From assembly GCA_016795155.1 (NCBI GenBank), contig JAEUIE010000006.1:1-64000 (forward strand): a stretch of 64,000 nucleotides of DNA, in the 5' to 3' direction. Under the pieces are notes generated by a model, which saw only the letters and a program-made list of their open reading frames with translations, was not told the origin of the DNA and searched no databases. This stretch comes from Planctomycetia bacterium (lineage in GTDB: Bacteria > Planctomycetota > Planctomycetia > Gemmatales > HRBIN36). Each line of letters begins with the position of its first letter. The stretch's first letter is position 1. The position numbers and the translations under genes are program-made. Below are positions 47,062 through 56,666 of this stretch, piece by piece.

Positions 47062-47639
47062 ATGCGATGCTGAACTACTCTTGCAGGCACCCCCACTGAA
47101 ATAACGTTATCGGGGACTGCTTTGGTCACCACAGCACCTGCTCCTACCACTGAATTGCGCCCTACATCAGCCATGACAATGGCAGCACTTCCTATCCATG
47201 ATCTTTCACCGATGGTAACCAACGTCAGAACACCTTGCTGTTCACGGATGGGTTTACTTACATCGCTGAATCCATGCGTTTGTGCACCGCTCGTGATGTG
47301 AACTCCTGATCCAATCAACACATCCTTTTGAAGATGTACTAAGCCCAGAAAACAGCCCGGACCGACATAGACATTTTCATCGATGCGGGCATTAGTTTTG
47401 GAAAACACTGTGCCGAATGAGATGGTCGCAGTTGGGTGACATGCCTGTATGGTCCATGATAAAAATGCGTTTCTTAAATATTGACCAAATATTCCCGGCA
47501 ATAAGCTCAACCATTCACTTGATCCTTGTAAACATCTGTCTCTGCCCAGCAGCGGTACCCAGAGCCAATGCCACAACAATACTGGAAATATGATAATGTG
47601 TGCGATAGCTCTCGAGACCAGCTTTGTAATGTTCCGCAT
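47040..47639 (-). CDS. Left-handed beta-helix (hexapeptide) acyltransferase
   Basis: 199 residues. An N-terminal hydrophobic stretch (AHIIIFPVLLWHWLWVPLL) precedes hexapeptide repeats (ARIDENVYVGPGCFLG, DVLIGSGVHITSG) and the typical closing IGERSWIGSAAIVMADVGRNSVVGAGAVVTKAVPDNVISVGVPARVV. Similar to WcaF/maltose-O-acetyltransferase-like enzymes, using acetyl-CoA or another acyl-CoA to decorate a sugar. Last gene of the upstream minus unit, 22 bases after a GT4 gene. Its 3' end overlaps the 3' end of the convergent lyase-like gene by 22 bases. Confidence 0.87.
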   Translation of the reverse strand: MRNITKLVSRAIAHIIIFPVLLWHWLWVPLLGRDRCLQGSSEWLSLLPGIFGQYLRNAFLSWTIQACHPTATISFGTVFSKTNARIDENVYVGPGCFLGLVHLQKDVLIGSGVHITSGAQTHGFSDVSKPIREQQGVLTLVTIGERSWIGSAAIVMADVGRNSVVGAGAVVTKAVPDNVISVGVPARVVQHRIQHRNSQ

Positions 47640-47661
47640 TTTATTTGTTAGCTTCCTTACT

Positions 47662-48828
47662 TCATGCCAATTGTGCCTGCATGCTCGCAGTTAGGCCATG
47701 CGTGGATAGTTGTCGATACAGTTGATAGTAACGATCAATAGTTCCACTTAATGAGTAATGCTTCTGGACACGGTTTTTACCTGCCTGCCCCATGGTAAGT
47801 GCAAGATCAGGTTGATGAAGCAGCTTTTTTAATGCTGAGGCAATAGCCTGCACGTCTTGACGGGGTGTAAGGAATCCTTCGATGCCATCTCTGACCATCT
47901 CAGGGTTACCACCTACATCAGTAATCACAACAGGTAAACCGGAAGCCATGGCTTCAAGTACTGTCAATGATGCGGCTTCACATAATGATGTCAGTGAAAA
48001 AATATCTACAGCTTGAAGAATTTCTGCGACATCGGATCGTATTCCCAGGAATTGAACGCGATCACTGATCTTTAATTCTGAACAAAGTTGCGTTAACGAT
48101 TCTCGCAACTCACCATCCCCGATCAGGAGCAATTCAACATCTGAAATGTCATCTGCTAAATTAGCAAATGACTTGATCAGTGTGAAATGATCTTTTACAG
48201 GATGAAACCGGGCAACACAGGCAATATACCGTTTTTCAGGCGCGAGACCTAACTTGAGTTTGCTTGCGTATTTATTAACTGATGATTGGTATCTTTGAAA
48301 ATCTATACCATTTTCAATCACATCTACTGGTTTGCATGAAAAGCCGTCCTTGACAGCCAGCGCATTTGCACTGAAGCCACAACAGGCGTTAATGACATCA
48401 GCGTATCTGGATAGAATCATTCGGTTCACATTTCGCCTGACTGCACCAACATGATCTGGATAGTGCCTGCCATGCTCTGTGAATATTAATCGATAATCGG
48501 TATTGTTGAAGATTCGACTTAATGCTGCATAAAAGAACGGTGTGTACTGATGCGCATGCATGACATCAATATTCTCTGCTTTGGAAGCATCTGCAAGTCG
48601 TTTACTCAAACTCCAATCACGCCCTGGTTTTCGGTGTAGACAGATTACTGTTGTACCTTCTCTTCGCAGTTGTTCCCCAATCGCTCCAATGGCATCAAGA
48701 CAAAAAACTGTGGCATTAATCTCCCTTCGTAATCTTCTAATCGTCTCGGCGACTAAAACTTCAGCACCAGCGACCTGCATGACATGAAGAACAAAACCTA
48801 CTTTGATTTGTCTGTTACTTAAGGTCAT
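47662..48828 (-). CDS. GT4-family glycosyltransferase
   Basis: About 388 residues from the ATG at 48828, seven bases after the upstream stop; ATGs at 48864 and 48891 are alternatives. It starts IKVGFVLHVMQVAGAEVLVAETIRRL and has VMHAHQYTPFFYAAL, the donor-domain opening KRYIACVARFHPVKDHFTLIKSF, LLLIGDGELRESL and the terminal signature LTVLEAMASGLPVVITDVGGNPEMV. GT-B fold, retaining enzyme acting at the cytoplasmic face, sugar unknown. In operon with the O-antigen-ligase-like gene upstream and the acyltransferase downstream. Confidence 0.88.
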   Translation of the reverse strand: MTLSNRQIKVGFVLHVMQVAGAEVLVAETIRRLRREINATVFCLDAIGAIGEQLRREGTTVICLHRKPGRDWSLSKRLADASKAENIDVMHAHQYTPFFYAALSRIFNNTDYRLIFTEHGRHYPDHVGAVRRNVNRMILSRYADVINACCGFSANALAVKDGFSCKPVDVIENGIDFQRYQSSVNKYASKLKLGLAPEKRYIACVARFHPVKDHFTLIKSFANLADDISDVELLLIGDGELRESLTQLCSELKISDRVQFLGIRSDVAEILQAVDIFSLTSLCEAASLTVLEAMASGLPVVITDVGGNPEMVRDGIEGFLTPRQDVQAIASALKKLLHQPDLALTMGQAGKNRVQKHYSLSGTIDRYYQLYRQLSTHGLTASMQAQLA

Positions 48829-48835
48829 TTGAATA

Positions 48836-50155
48836 TCAATGCTGTTCACACTGTGATTGTTCATCAATTGCCTGACCTGCCTGACCAGCATCAGTGAATG
48901 AGTTAGTTGCCTGGCAAATTGACCAGATTTGTGCTGCTAAAAGAAAAAGGATGTAAGGTAATTCAAAATTCTCCAATGATAAGAATGTGGCTCCAATGGC
49001 GAAAAGGACTAAGGCTCCTTCGCACCCGTTAACGATTATTCTGGCACGCCTGGCATCGTAGTCATCCCGTTTTCCAAGCGCTTTACGTACTCGTCGGCAA
49101 CAAAGATACATCCCGACATAACATACTAAGTACAGTCCTAGTGCAACATATCCACTGTCAGCAGCTGTCTGAAGCCATTGCGAATGAATGGTTCGACCCT
49201 CCATATCAGCACCGTATGCATAGGTATAAAGATTTGAATTACGAATACCAAAACCAACAATGGGCGATTCAGTCGCCATCTGTATTGCAATTGACCAACT
49301 CTTCCTTCTGCTATTAGCGCTTTCATCAATATCATGTTGCTGTATTGAAAAAAAACGTTCCTGAATTTCCTTACCAGCTAGAAAAGGCATAATTGCCGCA
49401 ATCCCAAGCAGAATGATGGCCAATTGCTTTTTACTTCTGCATCGCATGTAAAACAATGGAATGCATAGTACGGTAGCGAGCATTGCCCCTCTGGAATAAG
49501 ATGTCAGCACTGCATGAATAATAACGGGAATGAACAACAAGAACCCCCATCGTACCCAGTGTCTTATCCCATCCCATGCATACAGGCAGAGCGGAACTCC
49601 CATGGCCAGCATCAATGCAGCGCCGTTATTATCCAGCCCACCGTATCCTCGACGATAAACATATAAGTAACCTAACGATAAGTAAATTTCGTTTACTTCA
49701 TAAGCAATGTAACACAATGTTATTGTAATCGATAAATAGATAAACCATACATGCTGTAAATATGCTATTGCATATCGTGCAACAATAAACATGGTAAACA
49801 TCTTCAGGTATTCAATGAAAAACGGATATGAAACTTCTGGATGCCTCGCGGTAAAGTACGTCAAGCTGATCCACGTTGCAAAGGCAAAAACCGAATAGTG
49901 TCCTATATTGTTCGATAGCTTGTTCTCATCACCATCAAAATCAAGAATGCCTATTCGCCAGGCGATAGTGGCTAAGATGGCACAGAGTGAAACATAAAAA
50001 GACCAGGCCACCAACGGCAATGACCATTGCCAGATAAATTGCGGCCTGAGAACTGCATACAAATAATAAATCAACACACCCTGATAAGGGTGTGAGAAAA
50101 AACTTCCCAAAGTCCCAATTGCCATGGTTGGGACCATGAAAAACATCTGCTTCAT
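48836..50155 (-). CDS. O-antigen ligase/polymerase-like membrane protein
   Basis: 439 residues with about ten hydrophobic helices. The opening (FFSHPYQGVLIYYLYAVLRPQFI) resembles the exosortase-associated putative O-glycosylation ligase group. A periplasmic loop contains YSRGAMLA and later ESPIVGFGIRNSN with HSQWLQTAADSGYVALGLYL, the pattern of Wzy_C/O-antigen ligase proteins where Arg and His are catalytically important. It would polymerise or transfer lipid-linked glycan outside the inner membrane, possibly onto PEP-CTERM proteins. Its ATG overlaps the TGA of the preceding glycosyltransferase (ATGA). Confidence 0.85.
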   Translation of the reverse strand: MKQMFFMVPTMAIGTLGSFFSHPYQGVLIYYLYAVLRPQFIWQWSLPLVAWSFYVSLCAILATIAWRIGILDFDGDENKLSNNIGHYSVFAFATWISLTYFTARHPEVSYPFFIEYLKMFTMFIVARYAIAYLQHVWFIYLSITITLCYIAYEVNEIYLSLGYLYVYRRGYGGLDNNGAALMLAMGVPLCLYAWDGIRHWVRWGFLLFIPVIIHAVLTSYSRGAMLATVLCIPLFYMRCRSKKQLAIILLGIAAIMPFLAGKEIQERFFSIQQHDIDESANSRRKSWSIAIQMATESPIVGFGIRNSNLYTYAYGADMEGRTIHSQWLQTAADSGYVALGLYLVCYVGMYLCCRRVRKALGKRDDYDARRARIIVNGCEGALVLFAIGATFLSLENFELPYILFLLAAQIWSICQATNSFTDAGQAGQAIDEQSQCEQH

Positions 50156-51330
50156 GCTGACTTACGCATCCTGATCGATTCTTCGATCCCCTGCACTGCT
50201 TTGCTTGCAACTGCATCCCACGTGTGTTCCTGCTTCACCCAACGACGCGCTTCCTGTCCCAAATGGTTACGTTCAGCTGAACTATTCCATAACGACTGAA
50301 TGACCTGCAACCATTCTTGCGGCGTTGATGCAATACGTACGGAAGATCCTGTACTCAATCCTTCCGTTGTTCGAGGCGTACAGACGATTGCCTTCCCCAT
50401 CGCACTGGCTTCCAGCAATTTATTCTTAATGCCACCCCCGCTGACAAAAGGCAACACTACCAGTTCATGTTTTGCGATCTCTTCACGTAGATCAGGCAGA
50501 TCGGCTTTTAACTCAATTCCCTGTGCAGCAATTACCAGTCGCTTAACAGGATCAGTTGGCATGAAACCATAGATAGTAAAGTTCGCATCTTTGACTGCCT
50601 GCCTGACTGCAGGCCAGATTTTTTGACAAAACCATTCCAATGCCTGAATGTTCGGCCCGAAATCCAGTCTGCCCCAGAAGGTACACGAGCGTGGCTGTTG
50701 TGGAACATCCATTGGCTTGAAATGATCCGTATCCACACCGTTGGGCAGCACATCAACCGCTTTGATTTTTGCAATGCGATGAATGGCCTTCTCATCAGCC
50801 TGTGAAACCATCCAGGCACGATCAAGGAATGGTGCATATGCACGTTCATACAATCCTTTCACCAGTGCCTGCTTGAGTTCTCCCCAGGTGGAGGGACGTA
50901 ACCATTTCACTTGCGAGAGATGATGCCAAACCCACTCATCACCGGCATACCAGATTCGCAATGCCTGATCCACAGCTCCCAAATAAGGCAATACATTTAA
51001 CCCGACGACCACCACTGCATCCGTCTGAAACTCTTTCGCAATCTCACCAATGCGAACAATGTTCTTCTTTTCAATCCCCCAGTAGTTGCGGAATTTCTCC
51101 TGCGATGCATTCAACAGCAGTGGAGAATCTTTGGTCAATTGCTCCTTGTTGAGACACCATGTTTCAGCTAAGCCACATCCTGCAATTGCCTGCGGATTGA
51201 TTTCTCGAAGTGTAACCAGTCCAACAACATGGCCCTGTTTCACCAGGGCCTGCATGCTGTAATAGGAATGCACATCATGGCCGCTGGAACGAGGCCACGA
51301 CATCTGTTCCTTAACGAAGAGCAGTCGCAC
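50152..51330 (-). CDS. GT4-like glycosyltransferase, stp1-related
   Basis: 392 residues. Opening MRLLFVKEQMSWPRSSGHDVHSYYSMQAL, then WMVSQADEKAIHRI, VLPNGVDTDHFKP, FWGRLDFGPNIQALEWFCQKIWPAV and GGGIKNKLLEASAMGKAIVCTPRTTEGL. The layout, including the PNIQALEWF segment, parallels the glycosyltransferase at 59.8-61.1 kb, so the two are probably diverged paralogues of the exosortase-associated stp1 group. GT-B fold; sugar unknown. The 5' end overlaps the preceding GT2 gene by 20 bases, and the 3' end overlaps the ligase-like gene by 4. Confidence 0.83.
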   Translation of the reverse strand: MRLLFVKEQMSWPRSSGHDVHSYYSMQALVKQGHVVGLVTLREINPQAIAGCGLAETWCLNKEQLTKDSPLLLNASQEKFRNYWGIEKKNIVRIGEIAKEFQTDAVVVVGLNVLPYLGAVDQALRIWYAGDEWVWHHLSQVKWLRPSTWGELKQALVKGLYERAYAPFLDRAWMVSQADEKAIHRIAKIKAVDVLPNGVDTDHFKPMDVPQQPRSCTFWGRLDFGPNIQALEWFCQKIWPAVRQAVKDANFTIYGFMPTDPVKRLVIAAQGIELKADLPDLREEIAKHELVVLPFVSGGGIKNKLLEASAMGKAIVCTPRTTEGLSTGSSVRIASTPQEWLQVIQSLWNSSAERNHLGQEARRWVKQEHTWDAVASKAVQGIEESIRMRKSA

Positions 51331-52336
51331 TGCTGGGTGACTCCTTCACGCTTGGCGACAGCCAGCCTGTCACGGCCCGTCGAAACTCAAATAGACACTT
51401 CAAAATGCTGATGCCCCAACGCCTGCGTTTCACCTGATATGGCCCATATCGGCCAGTAAGCCCATCATATAAGCCATCCAACACCGCGGATGCAGCTTCA
51501 TGACTACCATTTTCGCATTCCAGATCATAGCGGTAGTACAGATAATTGAAATAGTGACGATAGGAACTCAGAGTTCCACGCCCTTCGCGATGCTTGCCCA
51601 GGTGTTTCCGAAGCAACAGCCGCAGATTGCGTGAGTCGTAATACCGCTGGGTTCGCTGCCCCGTACGCTTAAAGCTGCTGGAACCTTTGTGCAGTACCAG
51701 CGAACGATTAAAGACACCACATTTATACCCCGCTTCGCGTGCCCGCAAACAGAAATCTGATTCTTCATGGATGAGGAAAAACGATTCATCCACCAGCCCG
51801 ATCTTCTCACATACTGCATGGGAAACTGCCAGACAACAACCGTTGACAATATCTACTTCGGTCATCTGCAAAGGCGCCTGTGCATCAACAGGAACCTCCA
51901 AACGCTGGAAAAAGCCGGGACAACCCGGCCGATTGAACCGACAGCCATCGGTCATTACTTCATCAGGCTGATGCATGTGATTAATCACCGGCCCGATGAT
52001 GCCATATTCAGGATTCTCTCGAATCGCCTGCTGCAGTTGATTAATAATCCTTGCATCAACCGTGGTATCATTATTCAGCAACACCACCCATTGAGCGTCA
52101 CGCTCCAATGCATATTTCAATCCAGCATTATTTCCCCCGGCCCAGCCGCCATTCTCTGCCTCACGCACAACATGGCACCATGGAAACTGCTTCCGCATCT
52201 CGTCACAACGATCGTCATTGGAGGCATTGTCCACCAGCACTGTCTGACACTGCGAAATCAATGGCTCCACTGAATGAAGACACTTGATGGTATCTTCCCA
52301 GCCGTTGTAATTGACGATGACGAGCCAGGGTTGCAT
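51311..52336 (-). CDS. GT2-family glycosyltransferase (rhamnosyltransferase-like)
   Basis: 341 residues, GT-A fold. It begins WLVIVNYNGWEDTIKCLHS, with VLVDNASNDD, ENGGWAGGNNAGLKYAL, VVLLNNDTTVD (the metal-binding acidic motif), DIVNGCCLAVSH and FFLIHEESDFCLRAREAGY. This is the WcaA/RfbF-like branch that includes rhamnosyltransferases; the actual sugar is unknown. It follows another GT2 gene by a TAATG stop-start overlap at 52336 and overlaps the next gene by 20 bases. Confidence 0.9.
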   Translation of the reverse strand: MQPWLVIVNYNGWEDTIKCLHSVEPLISQCQTVLVDNASNDDRCDEMRKQFPWCHVVREAENGGWAGGNNAGLKYALERDAQWVVLLNNDTTVDARIINQLQQAIRENPEYGIIGPVINHMHQPDEVMTDGCRFNRPGCPGFFQRLEVPVDAQAPLQMTEVDIVNGCCLAVSHAVCEKIGLVDESFFLIHEESDFCLRAREAGYKCGVFNRSLVLHKGSSSFKRTGQRTQRYYDSRNLRLLLRKHLGKHREGRGTLSSYRHYFNYLYYRYDLECENGSHEAASAVLDGLYDGLTGRYGPYQVKRRRWGISILKCLFEFRRAVTGWLSPSVKESPSSATALR

Positions 52337-53313
52337 TACGAGACTTTTCTCTTGATGTTTCTCAATCGCGATACAGCCCAGGCAGGCAGCATGCAGGTCG
52401 TGGCCAGTGCCAGCGTTCGGGGGCTCCAGTCGCCTGCATGAATCGCCTGGCGAAAGCGTTTCCGTGCTTCCCTCGTATCGCCTCGATCATACGCCATATA
52501 AGCATAACCAAACCGGTGATGCAGCAATCGCTGACGAATATGCTCTCGATCCTCTTTTTCCAATGAATCCAGAGCCAGCGTGTTGGCTAATGCATCGCAA
52601 AACTCTTCGCTCATGTGATCCATATTACTCGACATGTTGTCATCGTGCCTGGTATAGATCGCCATAGGCTCACTCATAAACCCATAGGTGTGCCGCGTTG
52701 CCAGCCGCAGCCATAAATCCCAGTCTGCTGCTCCGCGCAAGCGAGGCAGAAAGCCTCCACTCTTTTCAAAGACTTCTCGGCGAAGTATGCAGGCGCCGAT
52801 GAAAACAGGGTTACGAACTGCCATTCGCCGTAGTAAAGGCCGTCGCTCCAGAATGCGAAACCCCGATTCCGGTTCACGATGAGGCAAATCGAAAAAGGCC
52901 TGCTGCCCTGCTTCCTCAATCCAGGAAACAAAACCCTGTGTCAGGTTCCCCATCTTTGCATCTGCAAACAGAATATCTACTTCGGGATAGCGCTCAAGTA
53001 ATTCCACTGCTTTTCGTGGGGCATCGGGAAGCCAGCCATCATCACAATCAAGAAACGCTACATACTTTCCAGTGCTTAAGGTAAATCCAGCATTGCGGGC
53101 TGTCGAAGGTGTGCCCGTATTGGCCTGCCAGTGATATTTCGCACGGGGATCAACCCGGCTCACCACTTCCCGCGTGTCATCCGTTGAACCATCATCAGCA
53201 ACAATGATTTCCAGATCAGCAACCCCACTTCGCTGCAACGCCGTCATGCAATCGAGCACATAACAGGCTCGATTGTAGGTGGGGATAATGACGGAGAGCA
53301 TTGTCGAACTCAT
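52336..53313 (-). CDS. GT2-family glycosyltransferase
   Basis: 325 residues. GT-A motifs: LSVIIPTYNRACYVLDCMTAL, IIVADDGSTDDT, NTGTPSTARNAGFTLSTGKYVAFLDCDDGWLPD (DxD-like), then GAADWDLWLRLATRH with the catalytic-base region. The C-terminal 90 residues are helical (DREHIRQRLLHHRFGYAYMAYDRGDTREARKRF) and resemble a short TPR-like tail. Inverting transfer of an unknown sugar. The stop overlaps the next ATG by one base (TAATG), and the methyltransferase gene ends two bases upstream, so the genes form a tight operon. Confidence 0.9.
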   Translation of the reverse strand: MSSTMLSVIIPTYNRACYVLDCMTALQRSGVADLEIIVADDGSTDDTREVVSRVDPRAKYHWQANTGTPSTARNAGFTLSTGKYVAFLDCDDGWLPDAPRKAVELLERYPEVDILFADAKMGNLTQGFVSWIEEAGQQAFFDLPHREPESGFRILERRPLLRRMAVRNPVFIGACILRREVFEKSGGFLPRLRGAADWDLWLRLATRHTYGFMSEPMAIYTRHDDNMSSNMDHMSEEFCDALANTLALDSLEKEDREHIRQRLLHHRFGYAYMAYDRGDTREARKRFRQAIHAGDWSPRTLALATTCMLPAWAVSRLRNIKRKVS

Positions 53314-53315
53314 GA

Positions 53316-54050
53316 TTAACTTAAACCAATCATTCTTTTTGTTTTCTTCCAGGCTCGCAACAAGGTACTGTCTGCTGTCATATCCTGTAATAGTGTCGTT
53401 TTTATCAATGTTAATTCCGAATACTTATCTTCAACAACCGATTCACTAATCAGCTTGTGATGATGCTTCGGGTCGACGTATAAGAACAAGTTCTGTTGAT
53501 AATAGAAGGCTACCTTCGGATTGTGCCAAATTCGATGGCGAAACGGATCAAGTCGTACATAACCCTGCTTTTCGAAGAGAGACTTCCAATACCAGGGCCA
53601 TTGCTCATTCACATGATTGACTCCACCCTGCCCCGGCAATGCTGCTGAGAAAACGACGGCTGGAGCAAGACGGGTCAGAGAATTCACATACTCTTGAGAT
53701 ATATTCTCCGGCAGATGTTCTCCCACCTCCAAAGATATGGCCAAGCTGTATTTTTGATTCGTGGAATAACTCTTCGATAAGTCAAATTGCTGAAATTTAT
53801 CTTTCGGGATCAGCAACTGAGTTTCCTGAATATGCGGACCATCTACACCAAATATCTCCACACCTGTCTTTGCGAACTCAGAGAGCCATTCGCCTTGCCC
53901 ACAGCCGATGTCAATAACACTGGAAGGAGCAAGCAACTCCATAATCAATGGGACAATCACCTGCGCAGATGACTGAGAATGTCTGTTTTCCTTCTGGTAA
54001 AAATCTGAGCCATAATGTTGTGATAGCTCCTGCTTCCTGTCCGAATTCAA
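53316..54050 (-). CDS. Class I SAM-dependent methyltransferase
   Basis: 244 residues starting from a TTG at 54050, supported by AGGAG six bases upstream. The SAM-binding motif SVIDIGCGQGEWLSEF is at about residues 44-59, followed by the acidic strand end EIFGVDGPHI, and motif SLEVGEHLPE. The C-terminal half has QWPWYWKSLFEKQGYVRLDPFRHRIWHN. Likely methylates a sugar or lipid-linked glycan, given its place among glycosyltransferases; substrate unknown. The second methyltransferase gene ends 36 bases upstream. Confidence 0.85.
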   Translation of the reverse strand: MNSDRKQELSQHYGSDFYQKENRHSQSSAQVIVPLIMELLAPSSVIDIGCGQGEWLSEFAKTGVEIFGVDGPHIQETQLLIPKDKFQQFDLSKSYSTNQKYSLAISLEVGEHLPENISQEYVNSLTRLAPAVVFSAALPGQGGVNHVNEQWPWYWKSLFEKQGYVRLDPFRHRIWHNPKVAFYYQQNLFLYVDPKHHHKLISESVVEDKYSELTLIKTTLLQDMTADSTLLRAWKKTKRMIGLS

Positions 54051-54086
54051 CGATTACTCCTGTCCGCTTTGGAATGATGATTGAGT

Positions 54087-54713
54087 TTATCTTCGTGCCA
54101 AGGCCCAAACGACTACCGGATAATCTGGTTCATTTTGCAGTGAATGGCGCTGAGGCTGATAAATCTGCCAATGATCAAGGTTCGCCTTGATGCAGGCGCG
54201 ATTTCCCCATGAACCAGTTTCAATTTTATCTAATTCAAATCCAGCCTCTGCCAGGAAGTGCTTGAGACCAGTCTCAGTCCAGCGGCTACAATCTACCGGG
54301 TGATGGTGGATACGAATTAAGAAAGGCGTACTTATAAAAAATGCCCCACCTTCGTTTAACATTTGAAAGACATTCTTTGCAGCCCGATAAGGCCACAACA
54401 GATGTTCAAACACTTGCTCAGCGATGATCAGATCAAACTGCTCGTCGAGAACATCCTTCGTAATGTCAAACTCCGGATACTCCACTGATCGGTATTCTTT
54501 GAAGTACCCCGGTCTGTTCCAATTCTCACCCGAAATCTCTAGTGCCTTTAGTTTCCCAGGCTCCAGTGAGTCAACGATGCGTTGTGTTTCCTTGTTGAGA
54601 ACGATTCTTAACCATTGATTATCAGGTGAGCCGGCCAGAACGTAAGGCCCCAGAACAGGTTTGAGAAACTGCCATCGGGGACTATGCAATAGCTTTTTGA
54701 CGTAGTTACGCAT
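54087..54713 (-). CDS. SAM-dependent methyltransferase-like protein
   Basis: 208 residues. LKALEISGENWNRPGYFKEYRSVEYPEFDIT corresponds to the SAM-binding strand region, though the Gly-rich loop is degenerate, and FDLIIAEQVFEHLLWPYRAAKNVFQMLNEGGAFFISTPFLIRIH is the standard motif II-III segment. Members of this group sit in exopolysaccharide clusters and are annotated as methyltransferases without known substrate. The glycosyltransferase gene upstream ends eight bases before its ATG. No clear Shine-Dalgarno. Confidence 0.8.
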   Translation of the reverse strand: MRNYVKKLLHSPRWQFLKPVLGPYVLAGSPDNQWLRIVLNKETQRIVDSLEPGKLKALEISGENWNRPGYFKEYRSVEYPEFDITKDVLDEQFDLIIAEQVFEHLLWPYRAAKNVFQMLNEGGAFFISTPFLIRIHHHPVDCSRWTETGLKHFLAEAGFELDKIETGSWGNRACIKANLDHWQIYQPQRHSLQNEPDYPVVVWALARR

Positions 54714-54721
54714 TACATTTT

Positions 54722-55717
54722 CTAGCTTGCTGGACCTTGCTTAACTGGCTTGGGACTTCTGCTGATCCTGTGAGCAGCCACTCGTAACGGAAGTATCAGT
54801 AAGGTTCGCAATGCAACCATCGTATCAAATGGCCAGTATAGCCATGATTGCCAGTATTCCTGCCAGGCATCTGAAGGGCTCTCCTGCAAGTGATCATCAC
54901 CCAGTGCCTTGTGATGGCCTCCCAGAGTCTTGCGTAGCGATATCACTGCACGGAAATCTGCCCACCCCGCAAGAACAAGTTGCCGTCTCGCTGCTTCCAT
55001 CTGTCCCTGCCGCTGACGCGGATCAGTGGTAAGATGAGGCCTTCCCGGCTCTGCATACTGATGTCCAATGAGTTCATTCGTTAAGGCCACCGGATACTTG
55101 CGAGTAATTCGCAGATATAAGTCCCAATCATCTGCCGAGACTAATCCTGATTGAAAGCCCCCCACCTCTAGATAAATATCACGATAAAACATCCACGGCT
55201 GCTGAATCAGATTTCCCTTGAGCATGGCATAGTAGAGATTCTTTCCAAAGAGCTTTGCTCGTGCCTGCGATTTCAGAGGCGTTATCCTGGCCAGTTTCTC
55301 AGACAATGCAGGTATGTCGCGATTATTTCGTTCGCGATGTTCACCCGTTCCCAGGTGAGTGAAACTGTTATCACCGTGTGCAGCTCGGGCTTCAGGGAAA
55401 GTTGTCAGGGTCTCATAAAGTAGCTTCAGCCCTTCAGGACGCAGCGTGTCATCATCGTCAATCAGTGCAACGATGGCATTACGGGCAGCCTTCACGCCGG
55501 TGTTTCTCGCAATGGCTGCTCCACCGTGCGCGATATCCAGAACAGTTACTTTTGGAAAATGTTCATGAACGTACTGGGTGGTTTCGAAAAAGCCACCATC
55601 GTTGACAACGATGACCTCGTCGGGCTGCAATGCTTGCGCTTCGATAGATCGAAGCGTCTTCTCGATCTTCGCCCCGCGACGAAAGCTTGGTATAACAATT
55701 GAAATCATGACGTTCAC
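54722..55717 (-). CDS. GT2-family glycosyltransferase
   Basis: 331 residues from a GTG at 55717 with AGG at usual distance; an ATG three codons later is the alternative. Motifs: ISIVIPSFRRGAKIEKTLRSI, VIVVNDGG, GGAAIARNTGVKAARNAIVALIDDDDTLRPEGL with an extended acidic metal site, and SADDWDLYLRITRKYPVAL. The C-terminal region ends in a hydrophobic/basic helix (TMVALRTLLILPLRVAAHRI) that could associate with the membrane. Sugar unknown. It follows the next GT2 gene by ten bases. Confidence 0.88.
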   Translation of the reverse strand: MNVMISIVIPSFRRGAKIEKTLRSIEAQALQPDEVIVVNDGGFFETTQYVHEHFPKVTVLDIAHGGAAIARNTGVKAARNAIVALIDDDDTLRPEGLKLLYETLTTFPEARAAHGDNSFTHLGTGEHRERNNRDIPALSEKLARITPLKSQARAKLFGKNLYYAMLKGNLIQQPWMFYRDIYLEVGGFQSGLVSADDWDLYLRITRKYPVALTNELIGHQYAEPGRPHLTTDPRQRQGQMEAARRQLVLAGWADFRAVISLRKTLGGHHKALGDDHLQESPSDAWQEYWQSWLYWPFDTMVALRTLLILPLRVAAHRISRSPKPVKQGPAS

Positions 55718-55727
55718 AGCTTGCCTG

Positions 55728-56654
55728 TTAATTAGCTATTTGTGATGGTTTTGAACGTCTATCAAACATATCTTTCAACTGATAAATCCATGGAGGAAGA
55801 ATAATCTCCCTGCACACAGGATTTGACTTCTTGTCATTATCAATTGATTCGAGATGTCTTCTCACCTGCCAATAACCTTCCCAGTTTCGTTTATACTTCA
55901 ATGCCTGAGCTCTCTCGGTCAGTACTGTAATGATCTGTTTTTCGCATTCCGATAGATCATCTTGGGAAAGCAACGGATTCTGTTTCAGCCACTTCAACAT
56001 CGAATTCGTTCCATCGACTACAAAACGCGTCTGACTTGTTTGTTGCGTTGAATGTTTGCGATAGCCTACCAGATTCTCGGGCAGAAATTCCATTGCCCCT
56101 GGATATCGGAGTAGAATATCGATCATAAAAATTCTATCTTCACCATGTTTGGTCCATGTAGGAAATCGGGTTTCGATGCCATTTTTTACCAATGCTGATG
56201 ACATGTTCAGCACATAATTAAAAAGCAAATCGCTAATCCTGATCTGCTTCTGCAGTTGAGCAGGATGGATATCTGGCACCCCATTCTGTGCACCAAAATA
56301 ATGGAACCATGTTACAGATACTCTTGCGTCCGTTCGGGTTATGGCCTCAAGCTGTTTTCTATTCTTATCTGGTAACCAAGTATCATCCGCATCGAGAAAT
56401 GCTATCCAATCCCCTATAGCTTCGTCAATTCCCCGGTTGCGGGCTACGGATTCTCCCTGGTTGGGTTGGCGGATCACACGGATGGGTGAACCATACGACT
56501 CGGCAATCGCGGCGGAATCATCTGTTGAGCCATCGTCGATCACCAGTACTTCCAGTACCGGATAGGTCTGGGCCAAGACAGAGTCGAGCGTTTCGCGCAG
56601 AAACTTCGCTCCGTTATAACAGGGGATGACGACTGAGACGGTGGGATTAGACAT
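55728..56654 (-). CDS. GT2-family glycosyltransferase
   Basis: 308 residues. Motifs: VSVVIPCYNGAKFLRETLDSVLAQTY, VLVIDDGSTDDSAAIAESY, NQGESVARNRGIDEAIGDWIAFLDADDTWLPDKN (DxD), and TKHGEDRIFMIDILLRYP in the acceptor part. Very similar in layout to the GT2 protein at 52.3-53.3 kb, suggesting paralogy within the cluster. The enzyme probably adds one sugar of the repeat unit at the cytoplasmic face. The SAM-like gene upstream ends 12 bases before its ATG. Confidence 0.9.
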   Translation of the reverse strand: MSNPTVSVVIPCYNGAKFLRETLDSVLAQTYPVLEVLVIDDGSTDDSAAIAESYGSPIRVIRQPNQGESVARNRGIDEAIGDWIAFLDADDTWLPDKNRKQLEAITRTDARVSVTWFHYFGAQNGVPDIHPAQLQKQIRISDLLFNYVLNMSSALVKNGIETRFPTWTKHGEDRIFMIDILLRYPGAMEFLPENLVGYRKHSTQQTSQTRFVVDGTNSMLKWLKQNPLLSQDDLSECEKQIITVLTERAQALKYKRNWEGYWQVRRHLESIDNDKKSNPVCREIILPPWIYQLKDMFDRRSKPSQIAN

Positions 56655-56666
56655 GGGGTAACTTGA